Assembly (NCBI RefSeq): GCF_010550695.1
Contig: NZ_JAAGOB010000004.1
Location: 354,513 to 418,512 of the forward strand
Direction of reading: 5' to 3'
Source: Phytoactinopolyspora alkaliphila
GTDB lineage: Bacteria; Actinomycetota; Actinomycetes; Jiangellales; Jiangellaceae
Length of the DNA: 64,000 nt
A program made the position numbers and the translations under genes. Below are positions 53,025-61,745 of the stretch, one piece after another. The notes below the pieces were generated by a model. The model was given only the letters and a program-made list of their open reading frames with translations, ran no database searches and was not told where the DNA came from. The number at the start of each line of letters is the position of its first letter. The stretch's first letter is position 1.

Positions 53025-53929
53025 CCCGCATCGCCGACACCACGACGTCCGCGCCGGCCGAGAATTCGAACGGGGCCAGACCGCGGCGGAACACACGGCC
53101 TTACCGGGCGTTGGAGCCGGGACGCCCGGCTCGCATCGGGCGCGGCGTTTTGCTCTTCCTCGCGGCCATCGTGACCCTGTTCCCGTTCTATGCGATGGTC
53201 GTCCTGGCCCTGAAGCCCGTAGGGCCGATCATCCTGCCGGACAGCCTGGTTCCCTGGGGGCTGTCTCTCGAGGCCTTCGAGCGGGTGATGGGTGCGCGAA
53301 CTCTGTTGCGCTGGACGTTCAACACGCTGATCTATTCGGTCGTCTCCGTGGTGGGCGTGCTGTTCTTCTCCTCGCTCGCGGGTTATGCGTTCGCCAAGAA
53401 GCGCTTCCCGGGCAAGGAAGTCATGTTCTGGTCGTTCATCGCGATGCTGATGGTGCCGTACCACATCACCATCGTCCCCGTGTTCATCCTCATCTCGAAC
53501 GCGGGTGGGGTGAACACGCATTGGGGCATGATCCTGCCGACCTTGGCGAACGCCCAGGCAGTCTTCCTGATGCGTCAGTTCATCAAGTCACTCCCCGATG
53601 AGTTGTTCGAGGCAGCCACGGTGGACGGTTGTTCGGAGTGGCGAATGTACGTGTCGATCGTGGTCCCGTTGATCAAGCCGATCCTGGCAACCCTCGGCGT
53701 CTTCGTCTTCCTCTGGCACTGGAACGACTTCCTCTGGCCCTTGATCGTCGGCCAGAGCAATGACATGCGTACCCTCACCACCGGCCTGGCATCGATGAAT
53801 GCGGAGAACGTGCCGCTCAATGTCGTTCTTGCCGGTTCCGTGGTGGCGTTCGTCCCGATCTTCATGGCCTACCTGGTCGGTCAGCGGTACTTCAAGGAGG
53901 GCGTCACCATGTCCGGGATCAAGGGCTGA
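53021..53929 (+). CDS. Sugar ABC transporter permease 2 (operon 2)
   Basis: A 302-residue MalG-type permease. Its GTG overlaps the previous stop and GGAGGGAAC precedes it. The first 40 residues are a hydrophilic tail, then six membrane segments. The EAA loop is PDELFEAATVDGCSEWRMYVSIVVPLIKP and WHWNDFLWPLIV is the late motif. It pairs with permease 1 and leads into the two exported propeller genes. Confidence 0.9.
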   Translation: MTRIADTTTSAPAENSNGARPRRNTRPYRALEPGRPARIGRGVLLFLAAIVTLFPFYAMVVLALKPVGPIILPDSLVPWGLSLEAFERVMGARTLLRWTFNTLIYSVVSVVGVLFFSSLAGYAFAKKRFPGKEVMFWSFIAMLMVPYHITIVPVFILISNAGGVNTHWGMILPTLANAQAVFLMRQFIKSLPDELFEAATVDGCSEWRMYVSIVVPLIKPILATLGVFVFLWHWNDFLWPLIVGQSNDMRTLTTGLASMNAENVPLNVVLAGSVVAFVPIFMAYLVGQRYFKEGVTMSGIKG

Positions 53930-54007
53930 GGACCATCTGACGCATCGCACGTACGGGGGAGAACGAGCACGTCCAGACCTGACAACCCCATGAGTCGAGG
54001 AGGACAC

Positions 54008-56062
54008 GTGACATCGAATCTCTCCAGGCGAGCAGTCCTGGCCGGCGCGCTGACGACGGCGTCGGCAGCCGCTTTGGCCGGTCCCGCGGCAGCATCGCGG
54101 ATAGCCGATGCGGCGGCTGACCCCGTGGCGCTCGGCCAGCCGCTACAGGACGTCAATCTGATCGGCGCGGCGGTGACCACGACCCCCGACGGCGTGCCCA
54201 TGGTCTACGGCGTGGTGATCGGCGACCCGGCCACCCTGGTCGCTCTGGATGCGCGCAGCCAGGAGGTGGTGTGGGCCCGGGCGTTACCCGCCTCCGGCGG
54301 CTCGTACTCGGTTCAGGTGAGCACCAGCGGAGACGTCTATGTCTCGGCCTACAGCGCCGGTCATCTCTACCGGGTGGCTTGGGGAAGCGACACCGTGGAG
54401 GACCTCGGTGCCCCGTTACCCGGGCAGACCTTCCTCTGGGACATCACCTTCGGGCCGGACGGGCGGCTGTACGGCGTGACCTACCCGGGCGCGATGCTCT
54501 ACGCCTACGATCCCGCAACCGGGGCCGTGCAGGACTATGGCCAGCTCGTCGCCGACACCCCGCAAGCGCGCACCATCACCACCCACGACGGCAAGCTCTA
54601 CGTGGGCACCATGGCGCCGGCTCACTTCCTCGAGATTGACCCGGCGAGCGGCGCCGTCCGCGAGATCGCGTTGCCGGCCGAGGCCGACCCCGAGAACCCG
54701 CAGATGTCGATCTTCGACATCGACGTTGCCGGCGGACAGTTCTACGTGCGCATCGGCACCGACATCAAGTACTCGCCGCTTTACCCGTACGACCTCGCGT
54801 CGAACACGTGGCATCAGCCGATCACACAGGTCGCGGGGTTGAGTCTGCCCGACCCCGGCCCGGACGGCGAGATCTATGTCATGCGGGAGAACACTCTCAC
54901 GGCGTATCAGCCCGCCACCGGCGAGCTGGCGCCCACGTCACTGGAGTACCCCGGCCGGGTGTACAACTACCGGGGCGCAGGGTGGGTGGATCTGGCCGAC
55001 CCAGCCTGGCCGGGGCTTACGCTGACCGGATTCTTCTGGCGCGGTGAGTCGTGGAGGTACAACCCGTCCACCGGCGAGTCGCAGGTGGTGCAGGCCGACG
55101 TCCCAGGTGAGCCGATCGAGATCCTTTCGCTCGAGCCGGCGTCGGACGGCGGGGTATGGGCCGGCGGGTACCTGGGCGGCTTCGCGCACGTCGACGTCAC
55201 CGACGGTACGGCCGGATTTCGCCGGTGGTCACAGACCGAGGCGATACTCGATGACGGCGACGACGTGTGGCTGGGGGCATACCCGGACGCGCGGGGCTAC
55301 CGCTACGACCCGGACCTGCCGTTCAACGATCCGGACTACAAGCCCGGCCCACCCGGTACACAGATCAATCCGGTCAAACTCTGGGACCTCAAGGGTCAGC
55401 AGGACAGGGTCTTCGCGCTGGCCCGTTCCGGATCCTTCACTGTCGCCGCGACCGGGCCCAAGGTCTCGTCGTTCGGCGGAACGCTGACGATCTTCGACGG
55501 CCGGACCGGTGAGGTTGAGATCCTCGACGATCTCGCTCCTGACCAGGCATTCACGTCACTCGCTGTCCAGCGTGGCGTCGTCTACGCCGGCAGTTGGGTC
55601 AACGGCGGCACCGGCGCGTCCAACCCGCCGGCCGCCGCCGGCAGCGTCGTGGCATACGACCTGAGAACGGGCAGTGTCCGATGGGAGACGTCACCGATCG
55701 AGGGCGCTCAGAGCTACATCGGCACCACGTTCGACGCCCGTGGACGACTATGGACGCTGGCCGGGACCACCCTGGTTCGTCTCGAGCCGAGGACCGGCCG
55801 GCCGCTGCGCAAAGTCACCCTTCCCGGATCTGTCGACATCAGCGGTATGACGTTCCCGTCGCTGGCCGGCGGTGTGCGTCCGGTGCCCGGCGAAGACGCT
55901 CTCTACGTCAAGGTGGCCGGCCGGCTTTACCACGTGAGTACGGCTCACCTGCAGGTGAAAGACCTCGGTGCGTTCCCGTACCGACTGTTCGCGGCGTTGG
56001 ACGACGGTCAGCTCGCTATGGCGGCCGGTGCCACGCTGTACCGCTGGAATCCGCGGCGGTGA
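54008..56062 (+). CDS. Tat-exported beta-propeller protein 1
   Basis: A 684-residue secreted protein. GTG 54008 is chosen because GAGGAGG lies four bases upstream; ATG 53990 lacks a site. A twin-arginine signal (LSRRAVLAG, R7/R8) ends near AAA at about 29. The rest is a chain of 40-60-residue blade-like repeats with the recurrent DGRLYG/DGKLYVGT and YDPATG patterns, like PQQ-binding or NHL propellers. No lyase or hydrolase signature was found. It sits in ABC operon 2, so it probably binds or cleaves the polymer whose fragments are imported. Confidence 0.75.
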   Translation: MTSNLSRRAVLAGALTTASAAALAGPAAASRIADAAADPVALGQPLQDVNLIGAAVTTTPDGVPMVYGVVIGDPATLVALDARSQEVVWARALPASGGSYSVQVSTSGDVYVSAYSAGHLYRVAWGSDTVEDLGAPLPGQTFLWDITFGPDGRLYGVTYPGAMLYAYDPATGAVQDYGQLVADTPQARTITTHDGKLYVGTMAPAHFLEIDPASGAVREIALPAEADPENPQMSIFDIDVAGGQFYVRIGTDIKYSPLYPYDLASNTWHQPITQVAGLSLPDPGPDGEIYVMRENTLTAYQPATGELAPTSLEYPGRVYNYRGAGWVDLADPAWPGLTLTGFFWRGESWRYNPSTGESQVVQADVPGEPIEILSLEPASDGGVWAGGYLGGFAHVDVTDGTAGFRRWSQTEAILDDGDDVWLGAYPDARGYRYDPDLPFNDPDYKPGPPGTQINPVKLWDLKGQQDRVFALARSGSFTVAATGPKVSSFGGTLTIFDGRTGEVEILDDLAPDQAFTSLAVQRGVVYAGSWVNGGTGASNPPAAAGSVVAYDLRTGSVRWETSPIEGAQSYIGTTFDARGRLWTLAGTTLVRLEPRTGRPLRKVTLPGSVDISGMTFPSLAGGVRPVPGEDALYVKVAGRLYHVSTAHLQVKDLGAFPYRLFAALDDGQLAMAAGATLYRWNPRR

Positions 56063-56153
56063 ACCGCGCGCGGACCGGCACGTGCACCGGGCGCGTGCAC
56101 CGGTCCGCCAGCAAGGCAGCTAGTCCCCGTTCCCCAGTGAAGGAGAGCAGCAC

Positions 56154-58469
56154 ATGACTGGAAGCACAGACCGGCGTACCTTCATCAAGCTCAGCGGTGC
56201 GGGTGTGGCCGCGCTAGCCGTCGGTTCTCTCCCGGCCCATGCCTGGGCGAGCCCGGATTCCGATTCGGTGGCGGAGCCGGGCGTCGACCCGGTAACCGAC
56301 CTCGGGGAACCCGTGCACAAGACGCAAGCGCTGAGTTCGGTCATCGGCCACGGTCCCGACGGTGAGCCACTCGCGTTCTTCTTCGTGGAGGGAAACCCCA
56401 CCACCAATGGTGAGTTCGCCGTCGTCGACATCCGCTCCCAGCGCACTATCCTTGACGTGCGGATTCCACTGGGCAGGTCGAGCCAGCGGACGATGGGCCT
56501 GTGCCCGGTCACGGGCCACGTGTACTTCGGCACCGCCGACCGGGGAGAGCTTTACCGGTACCGGCCAGGTGCGGACGACGTAGATCACCTCGGCGAGGTT
56601 CTCAGCGGCCAGCGGATCTGGGAGGTCGCTGTCGGCGACGACGGCACGGTCTGGGGCGGCACCTACCCCGGTGGTCTGCTCTTCTCGTACAACCCGGACT
56701 CCGGCGAGGTGACGAATCACGGTCAGGCGTTGCCCGGCGAGCAGTACATCGGAGCAATCGAGCAGGTCGACGGAGATCTCTATGTGGGAACGCAGCCGAA
56801 CGGCCGGCTCGCCAGATACAGCCTGTCCTCGGGTGGCTTCACCGAGGTGGAGTTCCCGGACGGTCCGGTAAGCGCGAACGTCTCCAAGATCAACCGGCGC
56901 GGGGACCTTCTCTTCGTGACTACGGGATCGTGGACCTACGTTCGTGACCTTGGAACCGATACCTGGAAGGACCAGATCCCGAGCATCAGCGGGTACGGGG
57001 TGTCGCCTCTGGACCCGGAAACCGGGCGCCTGGTCTACATGCGATCCAGCGCCACGATCAAGAGCTACGACGTCGAGACCGGTGCGCTCGAGTCGATCGG
57101 CTGGAGCCCGAACGCCACGCCCGAGGACTGGGCCTGGATCGACCTCGACGACTCGTCCGCGCCCGGCCCAGCTCTGGCGATGACGTACTGGAACAACGGC
57201 CGGATCTATGCACGCAACATCCAGGCCGGATCGGGCTACTACCACCAGCCGACGCTCATGGGAGCGGGAGCGCAGCTCGTGGCCATCGGCGCCGGCCCGG
57301 AGGGAAGCATCTACACCGGTGCCTACCTGAGCCCGCCCGGCATGGGCCGCTGGGACCCCGATACCGAGCAGTTCACCCTGCTGGACGGCACCAGCCAGAT
57401 CGAGGGGTACGGGACATTCAAGGGCGATCTCGTGTTCGGCCGGTATCCCCAGGGCCGGCTCTATCGTTACGACCCGAGCCAGCCCTGGCGCATGGGAACC
57501 AATCCAGGCGCCGCGGTTGACCTGGAGCCCTATGAACAGAACCGCTGCCAGTCCTTCGTGGAGATGGAGGACCGGGTGGCGGTGGCATCGGTGCCGACCA
57601 CCGGCCGCCACAACGGTGCCATCACGCTGTGGGACCCGGACACCAACCACGTCGACGTCTTCCGCGGAGTGGTGGAGAACCAGACTCCGGTGTCGCTGGT
57701 TCTCCATGACGGGCTGCTGTACGGAGGCACGTCCATCAACGGTGGATACGGCATCGATCCCGTGACCGAGGAAGCGAAGCTGTTCGCCTGGGACCCGGTC
57801 ACGCACGAGACCCTCTTCGAAATGGTTCCCGTGCCGGGGGCGCCCACCGTCTCCGGGCTCGTGGTCGACGACGGCGGGCGGATCTGGGCCCTCGCGGGTG
57901 GGACGCTGATCGAGTTCGACCCGGACGATCGGACCGTGGTCAGGCGCGTGGAACTGTTCGCCCAGCGTGACGGCAGCCGGTACGGCAACGAACACGTACT
58001 CCTCATCGACCACGGGCGGATGTTCGGCGTCACGCTGAACAAGCTGTTCGTGTTCGACCCGGTCACCGAAGACGTGACCGTCCTGTACGACGGCAGCACG
58101 GCCGGAGAGGGCGACGCGGCAGACGCCCGGCACCTGGCCATGGATCGGTACGGCGACCTCTTCTTCATAGGACAGAGCACACGGCTGTTCCGGTACGGTC
58201 TGCCTGACGACACCACCCCACCCGTTGTCCGGGCCGAGGTCCGTCCAGGCGATGGGCTTCCGGCCCGGCGACGCGTCGTCAAGCTCTCGGCATCTGACGA
58301 CGAGACCGGAGTCGCCGCGATCCAGTACCGGATCGATGACGGACCGTGGGAGACGTATCGACGGGCAATCGTCGTCGACGGGAGCGGTGGTCACGTCCTG
58401 AAGTACCGTGCGGTGGATCACGCATGGAACGCCTCGGCGGTCCAGGTGGTGGAGTTCGCCAACCGCTAG
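56154..58469 (+). CDS. Tat-exported beta-propeller protein 2 with C-terminal beta-sandwich
   Basis: A 771-residue paralogue of the preceding gene. The signal has the consensus Tat box (DRRTFIKLSG) and an AHAWA cleavage site. Propeller-type repeats (GTVWGGTYPGGLLFSYNPDSGEV, about 160-185) cover residues 40-680. The last 85 residues (TPPVVRAEVRPG, then VAAIQYRIDDGPW) form an OmpL47/Ig-like beta-sandwich of the kind attached to surface or carbohydrate-active proteins. AAGGAGAGCAGCAC precedes the ATG. Substrate unknown; probable partner of protein 1. Confidence 0.75.
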   Translation: MTGSTDRRTFIKLSGAGVAALAVGSLPAHAWASPDSDSVAEPGVDPVTDLGEPVHKTQALSSVIGHGPDGEPLAFFFVEGNPTTNGEFAVVDIRSQRTILDVRIPLGRSSQRTMGLCPVTGHVYFGTADRGELYRYRPGADDVDHLGEVLSGQRIWEVAVGDDGTVWGGTYPGGLLFSYNPDSGEVTNHGQALPGEQYIGAIEQVDGDLYVGTQPNGRLARYSLSSGGFTEVEFPDGPVSANVSKINRRGDLLFVTTGSWTYVRDLGTDTWKDQIPSISGYGVSPLDPETGRLVYMRSSATIKSYDVETGALESIGWSPNATPEDWAWIDLDDSSAPGPALAMTYWNNGRIYARNIQAGSGYYHQPTLMGAGAQLVAIGAGPEGSIYTGAYLSPPGMGRWDPDTEQFTLLDGTSQIEGYGTFKGDLVFGRYPQGRLYRYDPSQPWRMGTNPGAAVDLEPYEQNRCQSFVEMEDRVAVASVPTTGRHNGAITLWDPDTNHVDVFRGVVENQTPVSLVLHDGLLYGGTSINGGYGIDPVTEEAKLFAWDPVTHETLFEMVPVPGAPTVSGLVVDDGGRIWALAGGTLIEFDPDDRTVVRRVELFAQRDGSRYGNEHVLLIDHGRMFGVTLNKLFVFDPVTEDVTVLYDGSTAGEGDAADARHLAMDRYGDLFFIGQSTRLFRYGLPDDTTPPVVRAEVRPGDGLPARRRVVKLSASDDETGVAAIQYRIDDGPWETYRRAIVVDGSGGHVLKYRAVDHAWNASAVQVVEFANR

Positions 58470-58493
58470 GCGGTCGTCGTTCGTTGGTCGGTC

Positions 58494-58622
58494 GTGGCGG
58501 GAGGAATCCGTCCTCGCCAGCGCTTCGGGCTCGTTCCTCACCCTCAGCGAGCCCCGAAGCCATCCCTGGCCGGATTCCTCCCGCCACGGCCCGGCTCCCT
58601 GTCCTCGCCAGCGCTTCGGGCT
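58494..58622. terminator. Long nested hairpin with direct repeat between convergent genes
   Basis: Perfect 17-base arms at 58494-58510 and 58571-58587 (GTGGCGGGAGGAATCCG and its inverse) enclose a second hairpin GCTTCGGGCTCG/CGAGCCCCGAAGC. A 22-bp direct repeat starting GTCCTCGCCAGCGCTTCGGG occurs at 58510 and 58601. It lies between propeller gene 2 and the convergent regulator gene and is probably a bidirectional terminator. Confidence 0.65.
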
Positions 58623-58638
58623 GGTTTGCCGCGGCGGA

Positions 58639-59973
58639 TCAGCGTTGTATTTTCTCGACGAGGAGCTGATACGGGCGGGGCGGCCGGCCCACCTTGCTGG
58701 AGCGAGCCGGAGGCATCGGCCAGGCCAGGCCCTCGTCCACCAGGGAGTTGAGCATCCGGCGAGCGGTCCGCAGCGTGACGCCCAGCAGCTCGGCGACTCG
58801 CTCGGCGTCGACGATCCGTTCGGTGTCGCTCTCGTCCTCGAGCTTCGCCGCGAGGCGGCCGAGGATGTCGACAGCCTTGGTGTCCTTCGGTGGCGCGGAT
58901 GACGGCTTCGGCGCACCCGTGCGCGCCGCCGGCAGCTGGAGAATCGTCTCACCGGGGCCCACGAGATAAGCGGTGTCGGCACCGGCGGCGGATGCCTTGT
59001 CCACCGCGGCCTGCGCGTTGAGTTCGGCCTCCCTGGTGGAGCGGCCCAAGCCGATCCCCACCTCGAGCTGAAGCCCCAGCTCCGCCGCTATCCGGCCGAC
59101 GAATGGGGCGACCGTCAGCTCGTCGGTGGCCATGTTGAGCGATCCCATGGTGGTGACGATCAGGTAGCTGTGCTCGTCACGGACGAGCACAGCGGCATCC
59201 ATCGGCCGGGCGTCGCGCAGCAGCTCCCGATGGAGCGAGAGCTTCAGTTCCTGATACCAGTAGTTGCTCGGACTGGCGTGGGCCGGGAATGCCCCGCTCG
59301 GTACACGAACGATCATGGTGACGATTCTGGATTCCTCCAGCCTGGCGCCACTGCCGATGAGTACCGCGGTTTGCAGCGCGTGCCGGATGGTCACCCCGGC
59401 CGCCGTCATCTTCAGCGACGGTACTCCAGCGCCGACGAGGGCCTGCGCCACGGTGGGAACCGTCGTCACAGCTCCGGTCGTCTCGCCCCGCTCGTAGAGG
59501 GCACGGTGGAAGTCCAGGAACTTGCCGGCCGACTCGGGTTGCACGTACTGCTGAACGTGCACCTGTCCAGGGTCGAGCCCGATCTCCCGGTACGCCGTCT
59601 GGACGTCGTCGACGGACATCGAGTCCACGCTGATCCGGAGGGGATCGAAGATGCCCTCGAGCGCCCCCCGGAGAAGGGTTCCGTAGAAGGCCGAACCGCC
59701 CACCGGCACGTATGTAGCCGGCACGGGGAGATCCCCCTGACGCGTCGCGAGGTCGTAGGGCAGAGGCCCGGCGAAGAGGCACACGTCGACGCGGGAGGCG
59801 ATCTTGATCGCTTGTGCGTGGGCGTCCTGCTCGTCGTCGTAGACGGCGGGAATGAGCCGCCAGGACGGATTGCCCGCGGCACGTGCCACGGACATGACGC
59901 GGTGGACGAGTTCGTCCGCGCCGATGACACCGATGGTGATTTCTTCGCGCGTGCCGCTGCCTGGCTGATGCAT
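58639..59973 (-). CDS. Transcriptional regulator with sensor, GGDEF-like and winged-helix regions
   Basis: A 444-residue protein without a firm family name. Residues 10-120 look like a Rossmann-type sensor (ITIGVIGADELVHRVM). Around 320-345 is a GGDEF-like degenerate segment (VGIGLGRSTREAELNAQAAVDKA). Residues about 389-420 form a C-terminal winged helix (ERVAELLGVTLRTARRMLNSLVDEGL). It converges with the propeller operon and its upstream region carries the same 15-bp motif as the ABC operon 2 promoter, so autoregulation and control of the island are inferred. Ligand unknown. Confidence 0.7.
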   Translation of the reverse strand: MHQPGSGTREEITIGVIGADELVHRVMSVARAAGNPSWRLIPAVYDDEQDAHAQAIKIASRVDVCLFAGPLPYDLATRQGDLPVPATYVPVGGSAFYGTLLRGALEGIFDPLRISVDSMSVDDVQTAYREIGLDPGQVHVQQYVQPESAGKFLDFHRALYERGETTGAVTTVPTVAQALVGAGVPSLKMTAAGVTIRHALQTAVLIGSGARLEESRIVTMIVRVPSGAFPAHASPSNYWYQELKLSLHRELLRDARPMDAAVLVRDEHSYLIVTTMGSLNMATDELTVAPFVGRIAAELGLQLEVGIGLGRSTREAELNAQAAVDKASAAGADTAYLVGPGETILQLPAARTGAPKPSSAPPKDTKAVDILGRLAAKLEDESDTERIVDAERVAELLGVTLRTARRMLNSLVDEGLAWPMPPARSSKVGRPPRPYQLLVEKIQR

Positions 59974-60072
59974 GATCCGCTCCTGGTCGATTCTTCACGC
60001 CCTTGCCATGCCGACGCCCGCACGCCGGGAGGCGTCGACCGCCGCGACGACGACTTTGACGCGACCATTCGA

Positions 60073-60087
60073 CACGCACCTATTGTG
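60073..60087 (+). promoter_or_regulatory. Shared operator-like motif, copy 2
   Basis: CACGCACCTATTGTG, identical to 50707-50721, lies about 100 bp upstream of the regulator start on the opposite strand. TTCG.. before and GGTTGGC after are also conserved. It is positioned to act as an autoregulatory site. Confidence 0.65.
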
Positions 60088-60173
60088 CCCTTCCGGTTGG
60101 CCGATGTGCAGCGGCCGGGCGGTATGTCCCCGCGGAAAGACCGTGTATTCATGCTGGGCGCAGCCCCAGCATC

Positions 60174-60821
60174 TCACCTGTCCCGTGCTGCGGCGCGGCG
60201 TGACTTCGCCAGAACCGCGTCGCTGAGGGCTAGTTCGCCCGCGTCATGCGCGCTCAGCAGTGCCGCCGCCTGCTCGCGCGTCGGTCCGGTGAAGACGTCG
60301 CGCACGCTGACGCCGTGCGCCGGCCGGTGCGTCACCGCGATCTCGTCACCCATGCCGATCGTGCCCGGCTGGACCACTCGAAAGTAGGCGCCGGTGGCCG
60401 CCTTCGCGGAGAACCGCCGCACCCATCGATGTTCCTCCATGCGGCGTGCGAACGTAGCGCACGGCGTACGTGGGGACGTGACCTCCAGCACCAGACCATC
60501 GGCACCGACGCTCCATTGTTCGCCGAGTACGGCGTCGCTTGTCTCCAGGCCGGACGTCCGCAGGTTCTCACCGAACAGGCCGGGCGTGATCTCCCGGCCG
60601 AGCTCGTTGGCCCACCACGCCGCGTCCTCGTCAGCGTAGGCGTAGACGGCCTGGTCGATGCCGCCGTGGTGGGCCCGATCCGCCTGGAGGTCCGCGTAGA
60701 TCCCGAACCGTCGCACGGTCGCCCGCCCAGTGACCGGACGCTTGTCAATGGCGGTGGTGCCGACGGGGCCGGGGTCGGGTAGAAGAGCGAAGACACGGCA
60801 CACGGCAGTGATCTCGGGCAT
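60174..60821 (-). CDS. MOSC domain-containing protein (YiiM-like)
   Basis: A 215-residue single-domain MOSC protein. The domain contains GIYADLQADRAHHGGIDQAVYAY, LFGENLRTSGLE and the conserved Cys in TPCATFARRM. Stand-alone MOSC proteins bind molybdenum cofactor and reduce N-hydroxylated compounds. The C-terminal 40 residues are an extra helix. No Moco biosynthesis genes are nearby. Confidence 0.86.
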   Translation of the reverse strand: MPEITAVCRVFALLPDPGPVGTTAIDKRPVTGRATVRRFGIYADLQADRAHHGGIDQAVYAYADEDAAWWANELGREITPGLFGENLRTSGLETSDAVLGEQWSVGADGLVLEVTSPRTPCATFARRMEEHRWVRRFSAKAATGAYFRVVQPGTIGMGDEIAVTHRPAHGVSVRDVFTGPTREQAAALLSAHDAGELALSDAVLAKSRRAAARDR

Positions 60822-60909
60822 GCGGGCTATTGTGCCCGAATGCCCTGCATTCGTTGACTTAGGGCAACCTGACCGATGACGGGCGGCGCCGGACTGCGAC
60901 CATGCGGGT

Positions 60910-61545
60910 ATGCGGCTCGATCACGTCTCTTACGCAGCAGGCCCTGACGGACTCGACGCGACCGCGCAGCGGCTGGCGGACGCGCTGGGGGTTCCGTTCC
61001 TCGACGGCGGCCTGCACCCGCGGTTCGGAACACGTAACCGGCTGCTGCCCCTCGTCGGGGGGCACTATCTCGAGGTGGTCTCCGTGCTGGACCATCCCGC
61101 GGCCGACCACGTTCCCTTCGGGCAGGCTGTCAAGGCCAGGTCGGAGATGGGCGGTGGCTGGCTGGGGTGGGTCGTGGCGGTCGACGACCTCGGCGCCATT
61201 GAGGAGCGCCTGCAGCGTCCGGCCGTTCAGGGCAACCGCAAACGCCCAGACGGCTTCGAGCTCCGGTGGAAGCAGATCGGGGTCAAGGGCCTGATCAACG
61301 ACCCCCAGCTGCCGTTCTTCGTGCAGTGGGAGTCCGATCCCGCTGAGCACCCGTCTGCTGGTGGCGCGGACGTCCAGCTCGTCGGACTGGAGATCGCGGG
61401 TGATCCGCACCGGGTCAGTGAGTGGCTCGGCGAGCCGGAGGCGCACCCGCTCGAGGACGTCAACGTGGTCTGGGGCAACCCGAACGGGCAGCCCGGCCTG
61501 CAGTCTGTCAGCTTCACCACCGCGAACGGCCTCGTCACCATCTGA
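60910..61545 (+). CDS. VOC/glyoxalase-like domain protein
   Basis: A 211-residue protein of the glyoxalase-like (Glyoxalase_3) family, starting MRLDHVSYAAG. HPRFGTRNRLLPLVGGHYLEVV contains the candidate metal-binding His and Glu. Length agrees with a single polypeptide carrying two beta-alpha-beta units. Substrate unknown. The family B palindrome begins 8 bp after the stop. Confidence 0.8.
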   Translation: MRLDHVSYAAGPDGLDATAQRLADALGVPFLDGGLHPRFGTRNRLLPLVGGHYLEVVSVLDHPAADHVPFGQAVKARSEMGGGWLGWVVAVDDLGAIEERLQRPAVQGNRKRPDGFELRWKQIGVKGLINDPQLPFFVQWESDPAEHPSAGGADVQLVGLEIAGDPHRVSEWLGEPEAHPLEDVNVVWGNPNGQPGLQSVSFTTANGLVTI

Positions 61546-61553
61546 CCTCCACT

Positions 61554-61627
61554 AAATGATCATGTAAACCAGGCTTTCTCGTGCTTCACCATGCCTGTAG
61601 CCCTGGTGAAGCACGAGAAAGCCTGGT
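61554..61627. repeat. Dispersed palindrome, family B copy 2
   Basis: Begins with the same 18 bases as copy 1 (AAATGATCATGTAAACCA). The stem is two perfect 24-base arms (61568-61591 and 61604-61627) around a 12-base loop, TGCCTGTAGCCC. Unlike copy 1 the outer right end (TTACATGATCATTT) is missing. It sits after the glyoxalase-like gene and may terminate it. Confidence 0.8.
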
Positions 61628-61745
61628 GATGTGGCTCGGTGGCGCGGAGCTGGGGTTATCCACAGGCTGCATTTGCCGTACCTCGGCGCCCACAGACTTC
61701 TCATGGAGGTGCCCGACACGTACGTGGGCTGGTCAGGATCGCCTC

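Noticed and set aside
61581..61745. Upstream start for the AbiEi-like protein
   Set aside because: The extension lies in the family B palindrome; the domain begins at the ATG at 61746.
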